Assembly (NCBI GenBank): GCA_037043455.1
Contig: JAWPHD010010980.1
Location: 1-64,000 of the forward strand
Direction: 5' to 3'
DNA length: 64,000 bases
Source of the DNA: Cyrtodaria siliqua
Taxonomy: Eukaryota > Mollusca > Bivalvia > Adapedonta > Hiatellidae
Shown here: positions 24,059 to 35,510 of the stretch, piece by piece
How positions within the stretch are numbered: position 1 is the first letter of the stretch
Layout: each line of letters starts with the position of its first letter
The notes under the pieces: generated by a model
What the model saw: only the letters and a program-made list of their open reading frames with translations
Databases searched by the model: none
Told to the model about the DNA's origin: nothing
Translations under genes and position numbers: made by a program

Positions 24059-24474
24059 TGTCTTGTCCATGTGCACTGTAAAAGAATAAAATACATTTTA
24101 TTTTGATAAAAAATCATAAAAAAGCACCATAAAAGATTTGTCGATATTCCACATAAAAGAAGTGCACCAAAGCACCAAAGCCCCATAAAAGATGAATAAA
24201 TGACACCAATAAAAAGATGTGCTAAATTGGTTAGTAAATGGGTGGTATAGATGCAAATAAATAATTTCAATTTATGTTACACCTCCTCGATGGTACTAAC
24301 TGGAAACAACATACTTTTTATTTGTTACACTTAAATAAAAGATATGTTGGCTGACGTAACAGGGCACATTTTAGTAATACAAAATTAAAGGTTTGTTAAC
24401 GGTTTCGTAGAATGTAAAATGTGTTCGTCTGTAATAACATATAACTCCTTATATCCTGAAAATAAACAAGATTA

Positions 24475-25037
24475 CAGTGCTTTGGGGGGATATAGAATCA
24501 CTTGGGTTAAAAGTCTAATTTTAAAATGAAAGGAAAATGTTTATTTAATTTCTGATTTAGATTTACCCTTTTAGTTGTATGATAGCAAAATTGTGAAAGT
24601 TATTGTCCTGAAACTGTGATTTTTTAATAGTCGTTTTTGCAGCAATATTTACATAATTTCATTTTATCCTTAAAAGTGCCAAACTTCAACAAGTTACCTT
24701 AACTGATGATTGCATTTTGACTTTTGTCCCGAACATTTGTTAAAATAGCAAATATTTATTTCTTAGTTTATTGTGACAGTATGAATTTTTCGTTTCAAAA
24801 ACACACTTCATTCAGGAAGTATAGAATCATTTTTTCTGAGAGGTGTTGCACGTAGTGATATATTTTGCTTGGTAAAATGTCCCAAATAATATCACCGTTG
24901 AATAAATGTATGCTTATATGATATATCTTCAAGCCCGGAAAGTTTTAAAATAATCTTAAATAAATGAGGTGAGAAAATTTAATTTAAACAGGAAATGATT
25001 CTTTACTACCAATGATTCTATACACCCCAAAGCAGTG
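24475..25037. mobile_element. TIR element (MITE-like), 563 bp
   Basis: The left end, CAGTGCTTTGGGGGGATATAG, continues AATCA; the right end, TGATTCTATACACCCCAAAGCAGTG, is its inverted match (split here for length), with about 25 bp of TIR in all. A third ATAGAATCA motif lies near 24822. The interior is AT-rich and non-coding. No matching TSD was found, so the exact ends are provisional. The CA(G/C)TG ends resemble hAT elements. Confidence 0.65.
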
Positions 25038-25129
25038 TATGAAGGTCATATGATTCATCATATGCGATGATTCCATGATTATATATATATAACATATAAT
25101 ATTATTTTTAAGATGTAAATAGGTTGTAT

Positions 25130-25680
25130 TTGGGCAAAACTAGGGTAAATTTCACTGATTACATCTATTTATATCATACTCAACTATAAAAATGAAATAT
25201 TTGCCGATTTTTTTTTAAATTATGTGTATTTGGGCAAACATAGAGTATATTTGGGTAAATCGTATCCTATTTGATAACAGTGAATTTTAAAAACGGCTGC
25301 AAAGTTTATATCTATGGCTAATATATATTTTTTTCTCATAAATTACATTCATTTATACCAGACTCCACTATAAAAATGAAGTATTTGCCGAAAATAACAC
25401 AATTACATAGGGTGTATTTTGGCAAACATAGGCTATATTTGGGTAAGTCGTATCCGATTTGACAACAATAAATTTTAAAAAAAGGCTGCAGAGTTCATAT
25501 CTGCGGCTACTATATTTATTTTTTCACAGATTACATTCATTTATACCATACTCCACTATACAAATGAAGTATTTGCCAAAAAAATAAATAAAAATAGGGT
25601 GTATTTGGGCTGTATTTGGGTAATTTAACTGTATTTGGGTAGATTTGGGTAAATCGTGCTGCCCTATTTGAATAATGTTC
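25130..25680. repeat. Three-copy tandem repeat, ~184-188 bp period
   Basis: The motif TTTATA(T/C)CA(T/G)ACTC(A/C)ACTATA at 25168, 25352 and 25540 is followed each time by ATGAA(A/G)TATTTGCC and a run of GTATTTGGG(C/T)AAA motifs. The last unit ends in several short GTATTTGGGTA repeats. Non-coding. Confidence 0.85.
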
Positions 25681-26169
25681 ATGTAAATACGTTTGTAAAC
25701 ATGTTTAATACTGTTCATGTAAATACGCTTGTAAACTGTAAACATGTTTATTTCTGTGTCATATGTTCCGTTTTGCATGCATTTGTAGTATATCATGGGT
25801 TTAGGTTATCATTGATTTAATGAATAAAACCCCCACTTATTTATCATTTCTAAAATGTATTTCTTCATAGCCCACACTTTTAGATTTATTTTGCAAGTAA
25901 ATATGGATTCATCTATTTTTAAACTGTTATAAGTACCTAGACATTATGTGTGTATGAATTCATTGATTTGACATGATATGTACTATACTAGCAGAATGCT
26001 GTATGGAATATACAGAGTATATACACGTTGTTGTTGTTGTTGATATACACGTATCAAAGGATATAATATGCATTGTGGTATGACAGGGAGAGAGTGTGCT
26101 AGGTTGCTAGAGTGAATAAACTGGGTCTGCTTCTGTTTTATTCCGAGCACCACACACATATAGTAGTCA

Positions 26170-26420
26170 AAATAGGGATGAAAATAGGGTAAGAGTGGGT
26201 TTGGTGCATTCTAGAAACTGGTTTAAATCCCAGCTGCATTTGTGCCACTGACCGTTCCAAGGCGGTAGCCCTTTTGTCAATCCTTTTATGTTTGCGATGT
26301 CATGTCTTGCCTTTAATTCATCTCTGTAATTGTTGTTTGTTTCTGTGCGTGTTTGTGGTTGACCATGGTCCAGGAATGCTACATTTCCTTTTCGATATTT
26401 ATATATACTTTTCATGTTTT
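26170..26420 (+). repeat. SINE-like repeat, GTTCCAAGGCGG family, copy A
   Basis: It starts near GATGAAAATAGGGTAAGAG, has a weak pol III B-box-like GGTTTAAATCCC at 26220, then TGACCGTTCCAAGGCGGTAG and a T-rich 3' part ending TGACCATGGTCC...CTACATTTCC. Related copies are at 27365-27545 (minus), 28900-29110, 39475-39600 (minus), 59840-60040 and 62290-62450. Dispersal in both orientations argues for a mobile SINE-like family. A microsatellite (GTT)n lies just upstream at about 26029-26043. Confidence 0.65.
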
Positions 26421-26424
26421 ATCA

Positions 26425-26575
26425 AAACAAAAAATAAATATTTTACAAACTATTGGTCAAAAACAAAATACTTACCACATAACTATTCCAAAACATATCT
26501 AAAATAAGAAAATTAGTTAAGATACAAAAGTGAGTAGAAAGTTTGTTCATAGTAGGTAAAACAATAAATAAAATT
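26425..26575. repeat. Second copy of the 14983-15125 dispersed repeat
   Basis: Closely matches 14983-15125 over 'aaaaaataaatattttacaa' to 'gaaaattagttaagatacaa'. Confidence 0.6.
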
Positions 26576-26579
26576 CGAC

Positions 26580-27360
26580 CAGTCCACTTCAAATTAATCT
26601 ACTTCAAATTATCAAAACAAGAATACAGCATAATGTGTCCGTTGCAGTAATATTTATTTGGGACACATTACATTTCTTTCTAATATACTTGTAAATGATC
26701 ACTATTAGCTTTTTACTTTCATTATACATTTTTTAATTGGTATTCTCCTTCATATAAAACAGAGACTTCGGTTTACCTTCATATAACTTTATTATACATC
26801 GCCTCGGTTGAGTTAATATTCCCATACACTTTATACCAACAGTTGTACTATATGTTTTATTGATTATTTATATAGCTTTTAATGCTGCTGTTGTTTTGTG
26901 ATTTTATAATCATTTTTTATTTTATACTATTAAAATGTCGATTCTTACGTGTGGTGGGAGGTATACAGTAATACCTAGATAAAATAGGTGGTCTGCCTCT
27001 ATCACAAAACATCGACCGTTATGTCGGCCTAAGATGCGCTAAAGATGAGTAAACACCATTCAAAAAACAAACAAACACTCACATATTATTAAAAATACCC
27101 TGTAGTCAATCAGTCTACTCCACAGTATCGGGGAGTAATTATAGAGGTTCCTGACAGTATTACATAAACACCAACTTCACAGTTCATTGCTGTATTAGTA
27201 ACAGTTATTCCAGTGACATTAAGTGATCATCTTTAGCACCTTATCTATCGTGCATCTCGACTGGCTGCTAATATAGTTTCTATATACATTTGTCAATATT
27301 ATTCTTGCGTCAATATCTCTTAAATAAAAAAGGTTCAATCAAGCAAACGTAGATATAAAA
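26580..27360. other. AT-rich stretch without recognisable features
   Basis: I see no gene, clear repeat or RNA here. Confidence 0.5.
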
Positions 27361-27364
27361 ATCG

Positions 27365-27545
27365 ACCAAAACACGCATACAAACAAACAATAATTCCAAA
27401 GATGAATAAAAAGCAAGATATGACACAAACATAAAATGGTTGACAGTAGGACTACCGCCTTGGAACAGCCAGTTTCAAAAATGCCGCTGAGGTTCTAGGG
27501 TGAACCAAAGCTCACTGTTACCCTATTTTCATCCCAATAAAACGG
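27365..27545 (-). repeat. SINE-like repeat, GTTCCAAGGCGG family, copy B
   Basis: On the minus strand it reads GATGAAAATAGGGTAACAG..., then CTGTTCCAAGGCGGTAGTCC and CTGTCAACCATTTTATGTTT. It is inverted relative to copy A 1.1 kb away, so the two could form a large stem. Confidence 0.65.
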
Positions 27546-28899
27546 GACAGTATAAATAAAGAGATCACCGCTAGGGTATATTATCTAACAAACAAGGCTG
27601 CATTACTAGGCAATTATAAGACATAGATGATCATGTATATATGAATATAAACACCACAGTTCTAGAAAGCCACATTGTACCTACATCGTGCGTTTTACTG
27701 TAGTACAGGGAAGTCAATGTAAAAACGTCCGTTGGCTACAAACACGATGTTAGAAGTCGAACAGTACATGCACTCAAGAAATCATGACATTTCAGATACA
27801 AATATAGATGGTTTTTCGAGCAGGTCATACTAGTCTTTTACTGTTACTTGTGATATGCAGGCTTCCTAACCGCTGCTCCCAACTAAATTCCATTATGTTT
27901 ATTTCGCTCTTCGGGGCATTTAATTTTATTAGATACTGGGACCATACGCCGTAGGACATGGGGAAGCAATAAACTCCATGTCCACCGCCATATGCATGCC
28001 ATCTTCGTGATGGTTAAAATTTTGTACTTTATCATACTCTTTTTTTACTAATAAACATTCCAGGAGTCCCCAAACATTGACTATTACAAAATAAGCAAAA
28101 CATTATCAAGGTCAAACCAAAACATCCGCCTAAATGTCTTTACTATCTAAAACACGTGTCTTGTTATTTCTTGCCACTCAAAATGCAGATTCGAATTCCA
28201 CTTAGGCCTGATTCTGAGCAATTCAGTTATTTGCACACATTCTCTCCGCTCCCCGCCCCTCCCCCAACCCCCCCACAAACCCCCATCACCAATTTGGGGC
28301 TATATGATGTTTTTGATATGAGTTCTATAATAATTGTCTCTTCTTTAACATATTTGTTTACACACTTTACACTGTCTTTTTTTTCTTTTCTAATATAACT
28401 GTATTTACCATATAAACTTTACAGCGTGTAAAATGTTTTTCATCTTACGCATTTTTTTTTTTTTAAAAAAAACCATTACAATATCTTTCTTCTCTTGTAA
28501 TGTTACTATATATACCGTATGAACTATATAGAGTGTAAAACAAACAATATTTTTTTCATCTTTCACAAAATGTATACACACATTAAAAATCTGGCTTCTC
28601 TTTAAATGTTACTGTATCTACCGCATAGTCCAATATTATTGCTATATATTAAATGCTTGTCGATTGTACCATACAGTAGTGTTTTATTGTTTTTATTGTT
28701 TATAAAATAACGGATTAGAATTATCAAGTGTTTTTTTTCACCATTATAATGGGTTAATACGTTAGTTATTAATGAACATATTTTGTGCTAAACTATTTTT
28801 GATTGACATTGTTCATTGAGTATTGTTTGATAGAGCTTCATTAAAACTCAAACGTGCCAATGAAAATTGGGGCAATTCCAGCAAATTAGCCAGTATTTG
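27546..28899. other. Gene-poor stretch with a C-tract cluster at 28251-28284
   Basis: No gene supported. At 28251-28284 there are five C-runs of four to seven bases separated by one to five bases, a G-quadruplex pattern on the minus strand. Confidence 0.5.
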
Positions 28900-29110
28900 A
28901 TGGATTTTGCACCTTAGAACCTGATTTAGAACCTGATTTAAAACCCCAGCAGTCTTTTTGTCAATGACCGTTCCAAGGCGGTACATATCCCTTTTCTCAA
29001 CCCGTTTGTGTTTGTGATGTCACATGTGTTGCTTATTAACATTACAATAGTTGTTTGTTTTAATGCGTAATTTCAGTTGACTGTGTTCTGTGCAAGCTAC
29101 ATTACCTATC
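28900..29110 (+). repeat. SINE-like repeat, GTTCCAAGGCGG family, copy C
   Basis: TGACCGTTCCAAGGCGGTAC at 28964, followed by TTGTGTTTGTGATGTCACATG, 'gttgtttgttttaatgcg' and a T-rich end, as in copy A. The 5' side has two copies of GAACCTGATTTA. Confidence 0.65.
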
Positions 29111-30081
29111 CGACGTTCATAGCTACGTGTAACACTTTAAATACACTTATTGGAAGGGATCTTAATTCACCACTAACAGCAAATTTGCTGGAGAATATAT
29201 TTACCGAGAATCACTGTTAAACATAGTTTCTCCCCAGACTGTGGCGAAAACCTTTTTTTTTCCAGATTGATACATGAGCTTTCCTTTTTGATATTAAAGC
29301 GAGACACGGCCATCTTGATTTTTGAAAAACTCACGGCGTCCCGTTAGTTTTTCTACATAACTTGCATTTGTTCAATCATTAATATTTATTATAAGAATAG
29401 TTAAAAGCACATTGTTTTATGCATATTACTAACTGTTTGTTATATTGCACCAATAACATATTTAAGCCTACGGTAGAACAAGACAATTGGAAACTTAAAA
29501 TTTCATTTAATTATATGCAAGAAGGTTTATAGTGTTCGGCGATTTCCAAATTCCTACTTTTATCCTCTGTTTATATATCACAATAGCGTTGACAGTGCAG
29601 TGTGGCGGCGGTAAAACGTCTCCTTGTGCTTTCAATCAGAGCCTGTTGTCTTACTTTAATTTAGAATAGGTGGTTCCAAGTTTGATTTGTAAGCAAGACA
29701 TATCGCTATACAAGAGCACAAAATTGGAAAAGTACAACGATGCACCTTTCTTATCTGCCGTATTGATAATACGTGTTTATGAGAGCTCTGTACCAGTGTT
29801 GCAAATTGATGTTTACAATACCATATGTTTGGATATAAAAATTATACTATTGTGCACACTTGGAATTAAAATAAATATTTGTTTTGTGTGACAAAGTGAC
29901 TTAACCATCGTTATATTGAGAAAAGTTAGATATACGCACACTGTTTGGACACCCCACTGTTTGTATTACCAGTAGTGTTATATGGATACTCGGTGCCTCT
30001 AATTCTAAAGGAATTTTAATTATTGCTACCATTCATTTCACAATAAAAGCGGGAAACTATTAAAACGTTTTCTGTTAGAAA
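29111..30081. other. Region upstream of the SGNH-type retroelement, no gene seen
   Basis: No supported coding sequence; part of it may be the 5' UTR of the element beginning near 30082. Confidence 0.4.
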
Positions 30082-31700
30082 ATGGAAACTCCTACACTTC
30101 GTTCAACACTAGATGAAATCACTACACATGAAATGGAAAATAGCAAATGTTCTCAGACTGAGAGGTCAGTAGAACATCAAATAAATACAGGCGATCAATA
30201 TGATGGGATCTTCTACAGGACGATGCACATTACTTTTCTGTCAGATGTGCTGTTCAATCTTTTCACAGCAAAAGTCGTCAGATTTTAACTTGCCTGATGA
30301 CATAGATGTTTATAAAATAACAACCAGAGTAAAGAACGTCCGATGCATAGTTAGTGTAGATTTAGACAGTCGCGAGATGGAGGTATCAGGACCCGCTCAC
30401 CAAACACGGACGGAAAACAATTTCAAACTAAAAATGGGGCATTTAATGGAGAAATGTGTTATTGTTACAAATAAAAATTTGAAAGAAATTGCCCAGATGA
30501 AATATCTAAAAACTATTCAGGACAAACTCTCCATGGTAACACCAAATGGATCTAGTACCCCCAGTGTGACATTGCCATCATCAACAGCACTAAATGAGGA
30601 ATTAATTCATGCCATGTGTGAATCAATTAATGATTTGAAGGGAGAAACTGAGATGCTACGTCAGGAAATGGACACCATAAAACAGCAGCAAACTTATGCT
30701 GCTACTCTCAGCAGGGGCACCAGATCACAGGTTGTACCAACAAATCAGCTGTCTCACTCACAGGATGCAGAAAACTGCCATACTTGACACCAAACAACTT
30801 CCCAGCCATCAAAGGCTACATCCCAGCAGGAGATTAAAGTTGTGATCAGTTCGAGACACTCCATCAGTGAAGACTCTGTTTTATCAGACACATCCTTGTA
30901 TATACCACAGAGACCACCTTTGGTGCAAAAGTCACATGTTCGCAATACACAGATATCAAGTAACCACAAGAAGGTTTTGATAATGGGCGACTCTATACTG
31001 CATGGTGTCAATTTCAAGGGACTAAAACATAATGTCCATAAGCACTCTGTATCAGGAGCAACAATCAAAACACTTATAACAGACAAACACCTATATGATC
31101 TGCAACAATTTGATACAGTTGTACTGTATATAGGAGGTAACGACCTCTAAAGAAACGCTGATACTGAACTAATTGAAGAGCAGTATGACCAGCTTATTGC
31201 CCTCATCAAGGATGGAAACGAAAACTGCAAAATAGTTTTGTCAAAACTTGCATCTAGAGGCGATGTTGACGTTCACGCAGTAAACATGATAATTGAGCGC
31301 TTGTCAGTTCATCACAAAACTACCGTTCCTTTCACGATAAAAATGGAAAATAATTAACCATTTCCTGAATGAAAGGGATCACATTCACCCTTCCAATCCA
31401 GGAACCAAGCGAGTACTAGACTCTATAAATGAAACAGTTGAAATTGTGCATGACTTCGCCAAGTGCACTTTCGCCGGAAAACCATTTCAACAATTTGGCC
31501 CAATAGGTAACCTCGCAAATGCAAGAGATGCCAGAAACAGGCGTTATTTTCAACCTAGAAAGTGCTTAAACTGTAATGAAACTAGCCACAACACCGACAA
31601 ATGCAGACATCGGCAACCAGTCAAATGGTCTCATAGGTCACAAACAGGACATATGTTGGTACTTTGTAAAGGAGCACGGCAATGATGCCAACTATCACAG
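30082..31700 (+). pseudogene. Non-LTR element ORF1 with SGNH esterase and zinc knuckle
   Basis: A start at 30082 opens an ORF1 that shifts frame near 30250 and then runs to 31150 apart from a TGA at 30785. It contains a helical stretch (NDLKGETEMLRQEMDTIKQQQ-like, about 30630-30700) and then an SGNH hydrolase domain: VLIMGDSIL (30977-31003, nucleophile Ser), and VLYIGGNDL (G-x-N-D block) just before a TAA at 31148. A CCHC knuckle, CLNCNETSHNTDKC (31564-31605), follows, with a second, damaged knuckle behind it. Esterase-containing ORF1s are known from CR1/L2-type elements, where they are thought to act on membranes or RNPs. The copy is dead. Confidence 0.75.
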
Positions 31701-32144
31701 ACACGCAGATAATCGTTTCAGTGTTTTGGACACGATATGTGAAAATTGTGATCGTTGCGTATGTACGTGTGAACATGAGAACAATAACAGTGTCCTTTTA
31801 CTGCCACATTCAATAAAAAGAAGTCAAACAAACAAACAATTACCAAAAGTTACACACTTAACTGACCTATGTCTAAATAAAAAGGGTTTTAATATTGGTC
31901 ACATTAACATACAGGGATTATCTACAAAAATTGACCAAATTAATTAATGTTAACTTCACCTTTAAATGAAATTGACGTGCTTGGAATCAATGAGACACAA
32001 TTTACTAGTGACCATAAAACTGAATCATTCTAGTAGATGGTTTTCAAGTTCCATTTCGAAGGGATAGAATAATAAACAGAGGTGGTGGTTTGATTGTTGG
32101 TTTGATTGTTTATGTTAAAATGGCGTAAGTTGTACTAGAAGAAC
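31701..32144 (+). pseudogene. Same element, endonuclease N-terminal part, interrupted
   Basis: CENCDRCVCTCEHE is followed by GFNIGHINIQGLSTKID, the N-terminal strand of the endonuclease with its Asn, then DVLGINETQF (catalytic Glu) and VDGFQVPFRRDR..GGGL. Stops and shifts separate the blocks. Just before the insertion the frame reads VSCTRRTDLEDD; the I-like element enters between TDLE and its continuation and duplicates cgatttagaaga (32145-32156 and 37953-37964). Confidence 0.75.
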
Positions 32145-33783
32145 CGATTTAGAAGAATGAATGAATGGTGTTTTATGGCACGTCGACACATAAATAGGTC
32201 ATATTGTGCGCAAAAAGTGATGAAAAATGAGGAAATGAAGTACTGATAAAAAATTAGTGTAAATATATAAAGATAAAACTATTTAAAAAAAAAAGGGATG
32301 ATAAGGTGTAATATAAACTATGTATGTAAATCAACAAATGCCCGTCAACGGGTATATAAAAAAGTAAATATTTATAAGAACACATTATAATGATTTATAT
32401 AGTCTGATCTCTTTTAGGAAATCTAAAACAAGACTAAAATCTATAGTATCAAATAACTCTTTCATAGTATTAACATTGTAGTACCTTTGACGCATAGGAT
32501 CAAAGTCTACACATTCCAATATGATGTGTTTGACCGTTAACGGTGCAAAGCTGGGTATACATTCTGGTAATTGCTCAGCTTGTAATAAATATGAATGAGT
32601 ATAACGTGTATGCCCTATCCTGCACCGGGCTAGGAGAACTTCTTCTCGACGAATGGGTCTACTAGAAGAACGCCATTCTCCAAGTAACGGTTTAATTGAA
32701 TGGAGTTTATTGTTAACTGACATATCCCAAGCGGCTTGCCAAAAGTTACGAATAAATGTGTTAATACAACTTTTAAAATCAGTATAAGGTAATTTAGTAT
32801 TAGATATATGTAAACATAATGCTGCTTTAGCAGCACTATCAGCGCTATCATTACCACGAATTCCTACATGGCTTGGAAGCCAGCAGAAAATAATAACATT
32901 ATCAACTATAAGAGAATTGTACTTTTCTAAAAGCTGAAGCACAACTGGGTTATCATGTTTCATATTACACAGTGCTTGAAGAGATGAAAGTGAATCAGAA
33001 AATATTACAAAATAGTCATCATCATATTCCTGAATATAATTTAAGGCAAGTTCAGTTGCCTTAAGTTCAGCTGAAAAGATAGAGGCCTTGTCTGGCAGGC
33101 GGCTCTTTATGCTGTGTTTGTGAATAACAGCTGCTGCAGCTATCTGATCTCCATCTTTAGAACCATCTGTGTATATATGTTGAAAGTATTTCGATTTAAT
33201 TTCATTAAATTCCCTTTGAAAGACTGTAGGTACTGGATTTGTTACTATTACAAAGATCAAAAATCATTGTTGGTGTTTCCAAAGTCCACGGTGGAATTTG
33301 TGGTACTTGTACTTGGCAATTAAATTTAGGTCGATTTCAGTGTCTCTTAATTTTGGTTTAATACGAAGACCAAATGATCGAATGGACTTCGGCTTTCGAT
33401 CAAAAGAGGTTCATAATTTGGATTAAAAACATTATCGAAAGTTGGGTTTTATGGGTTAGACTTTAATTTAATGGCTTATTGAAGGGCTAATTTGTCCCGT
33501 CTATAAGACAGTGATGGTTCATTAGCTTCAACATATAGACTTTCAGCTGGTGATGTACGAAAGGCACCTAAGGCGAGTCGTAATCCTTGATTATGTATAG
33601 GATCGAGCATCTGCAAGTACGACTTGCGAGTCGATCCATATACTATAGAGCCGTTGTCCAGCTTAGATCTGATGAGAGATCTGTAAAGTCGCAAGAGGAC
33701 TTTACGATCCGCTCCCCACTTAGTGTTTGCAACAGCTTTAAGTAAATTAAGAGCTTTAAGGCACTTGGCCTTCAAGTATTTAA

Positions 33784-33880
33784 TTACTTTCATTACTTCT
33801 CATGAACAGACTCAATAAAACCGAGTCTGCTGCTTTATTCTCTTAATTGTGTTTGTCGCTCTCAAAGGATCACCTTTATC
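33784..33880 (+). mobile_element. Hairpin SINE-like element inserted in copy 2, truncated
   Basis: Relative to copy 1, 97 bp are added here, flanked by agtatttaa on both sides (33775-33783 and 33881-33889), which occurs once in copy 1. The insert has the perfect stem CAGACTC/GAGTCTG around an AATAAAACC loop, then TGCTGCTTTATTCTCTTAAT and ends GGATCACCTTTATC. Other copies are at 36387-36578 (minus), 49845-49975 and 57692-57779. Confidence 0.8.
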
Positions 33881-35012
33881 AGTATTTAAGGTGTGGTATA
33901 AACGTTCATTTACGGTCGAAAATAAGACCAAGGAATTTTGTCTCATCCACTACTGGTATTGGTGACCCATCCAGTGTTAGATGAGGGTCTTCATGATGTT
34001 TACGTAGTTGACAAAAATGCATACAATTAGTTTTAGATTTAGAAAATTTAAAACCATTTTCATCAGACCAGGTCTGAAGTTTAATGAGACATTATTGAAG
34101 TTGTCTCTCAATAGTGTTCATATTTTTTGCAGATAACATATAACAAAGTCGTCAACATATAGAGAGCAATCCACACCAGTATTGATGCATTTAACTATAC
34201 TGTTAATTTTTATATTAAAAAAAAGGGTAACAGAGAATATGCTGCCCTGTGGCGCACCAATCTCCTGTTCATGAATGTCAGAGAGGGTTGAACCCATTCG
34301 GATACGAAACTGTCTATCATCTAAGAATTTCTCTATACAAATGGATAATCGGCCTCTATGACCAAGGTCATGAAGATCATTAATAATACCGTACTTCCAT
34401 GCAGTATCATAAGCTTTCTCCAAGTCAAGAAATACAGCGACTAGATGTTCTTTTTTTATGAAAGCTTCCCTAATAAACGATTCAAATCGATTGCCACTTT
34501 GCTACTTTGTTATCAGTTTGTTGGACTCCAGGTACCAAACGAGTCTCTCATTAATCATTCGTTCCATGGTTTTACATGTACAACTCGTTAAAGCAATTGG
34601 GCGATCATTTATTCGGTCCGTATGATCCTTTCCAGGTTTGGGGACTGGAATAACGATTGCTTCCCGCCAAGAATCGGGGAAGTTTCCCGTCACCCAAACC
34701 TTATTAAATATGTCAAGAAGGGTAGAGAGACAGGATTCAGGTAAATGTTTTAATATTTGGTAAAGGATACCATCAGGACCAGCTGATGTATCATGGGCCT
34801 TTTTAAAAGACTCTCGGAGTTCTTTGAGAGCGAATAGTTTATTGTATTTCTCCAAGTTTTTCGACTTGAAGTTAAGCTTCTTCTGTTCTTTTAGTTTCTT
34901 ATTTTTCAGAAAATTTGGTTGACAATTTTCAGAAGAAGACTTTTTTGAATTTTTTTCTGCCAAAGTGTTTGTAATATCTTTAACAGACGTTATATCTCCA
35001 TTATCTGTTTTA

Positions 35013-35240
35013 AGATGATTTACAGAACTAGAATTACCTTTACCGCTTATTTTCCGGACTATGTCCCATATCTTCTTAAGAGATGAGCGAGAATTCAGCC
35101 TAGAGACGTAAGATCTCCAGGATTTCAGATGATTTACAGAACTAGAATTACCTTTACCGCTTATTTTCCGGACCATGTCCCATGTCTTCTTAAGAGATGA
35201 GCGAGAATTCAGCCTAGAGACGTAAGATCTCCAGGATTTC
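35013..35240 (-). repeat. 114 bp tandem duplication inside ORF2 of copy 2
   Basis: The segment coding for WRSYVSRLNSRSS to SSSVNHLK occurs twice, head to tail, period 114 bp (38 codons, so the frame is kept). Copy 1 has it once. Confidence 0.9.
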
Positions 35241-35310
35241 CTCTTGCTATCCTTAATAGTACGACGGGATTTCGCACGAAAAACTCTAAGGTTATCTAAA
35301 TTAGTTTGTT

Positions 35311-35510
35311 TTAAACATATTTATTTTACATCGATTGTGAAACAAGTTATTGCAGCTTAAATTAATCACTCTCGATGGCTTCCTGGGTAGAACCAGTACT
35401 AAGCAATGTGGATTAATTATCTTGCTCAAGGATAAATAACGTAGCCGCGGCGAGGATCGAACCCTGGACCTTTCGATCTGGAGTTCGGCGCTCTACCACT
35501 GGACCACGCA
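35311..35510 (-). mobile_element. tRNA-derived SINE inside I-like copy 2
   Basis: On the minus strand it begins TGCGTGGTCCAGTGGTAGAG (A box) with GGTTCGATCCT (B box) about 45 bp on. A body follows: CCTTGAGCAAGATAATT, CACATTGCTTAGTACTGG and TTCTACCCAGGAAGCC, then an AT-rich tail. Copy 1 lacks it, and an imperfect duplication of AAATT(AG)TTTGTTT flanks it. A relative lies at 60045-60195. Confidence 0.88.
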
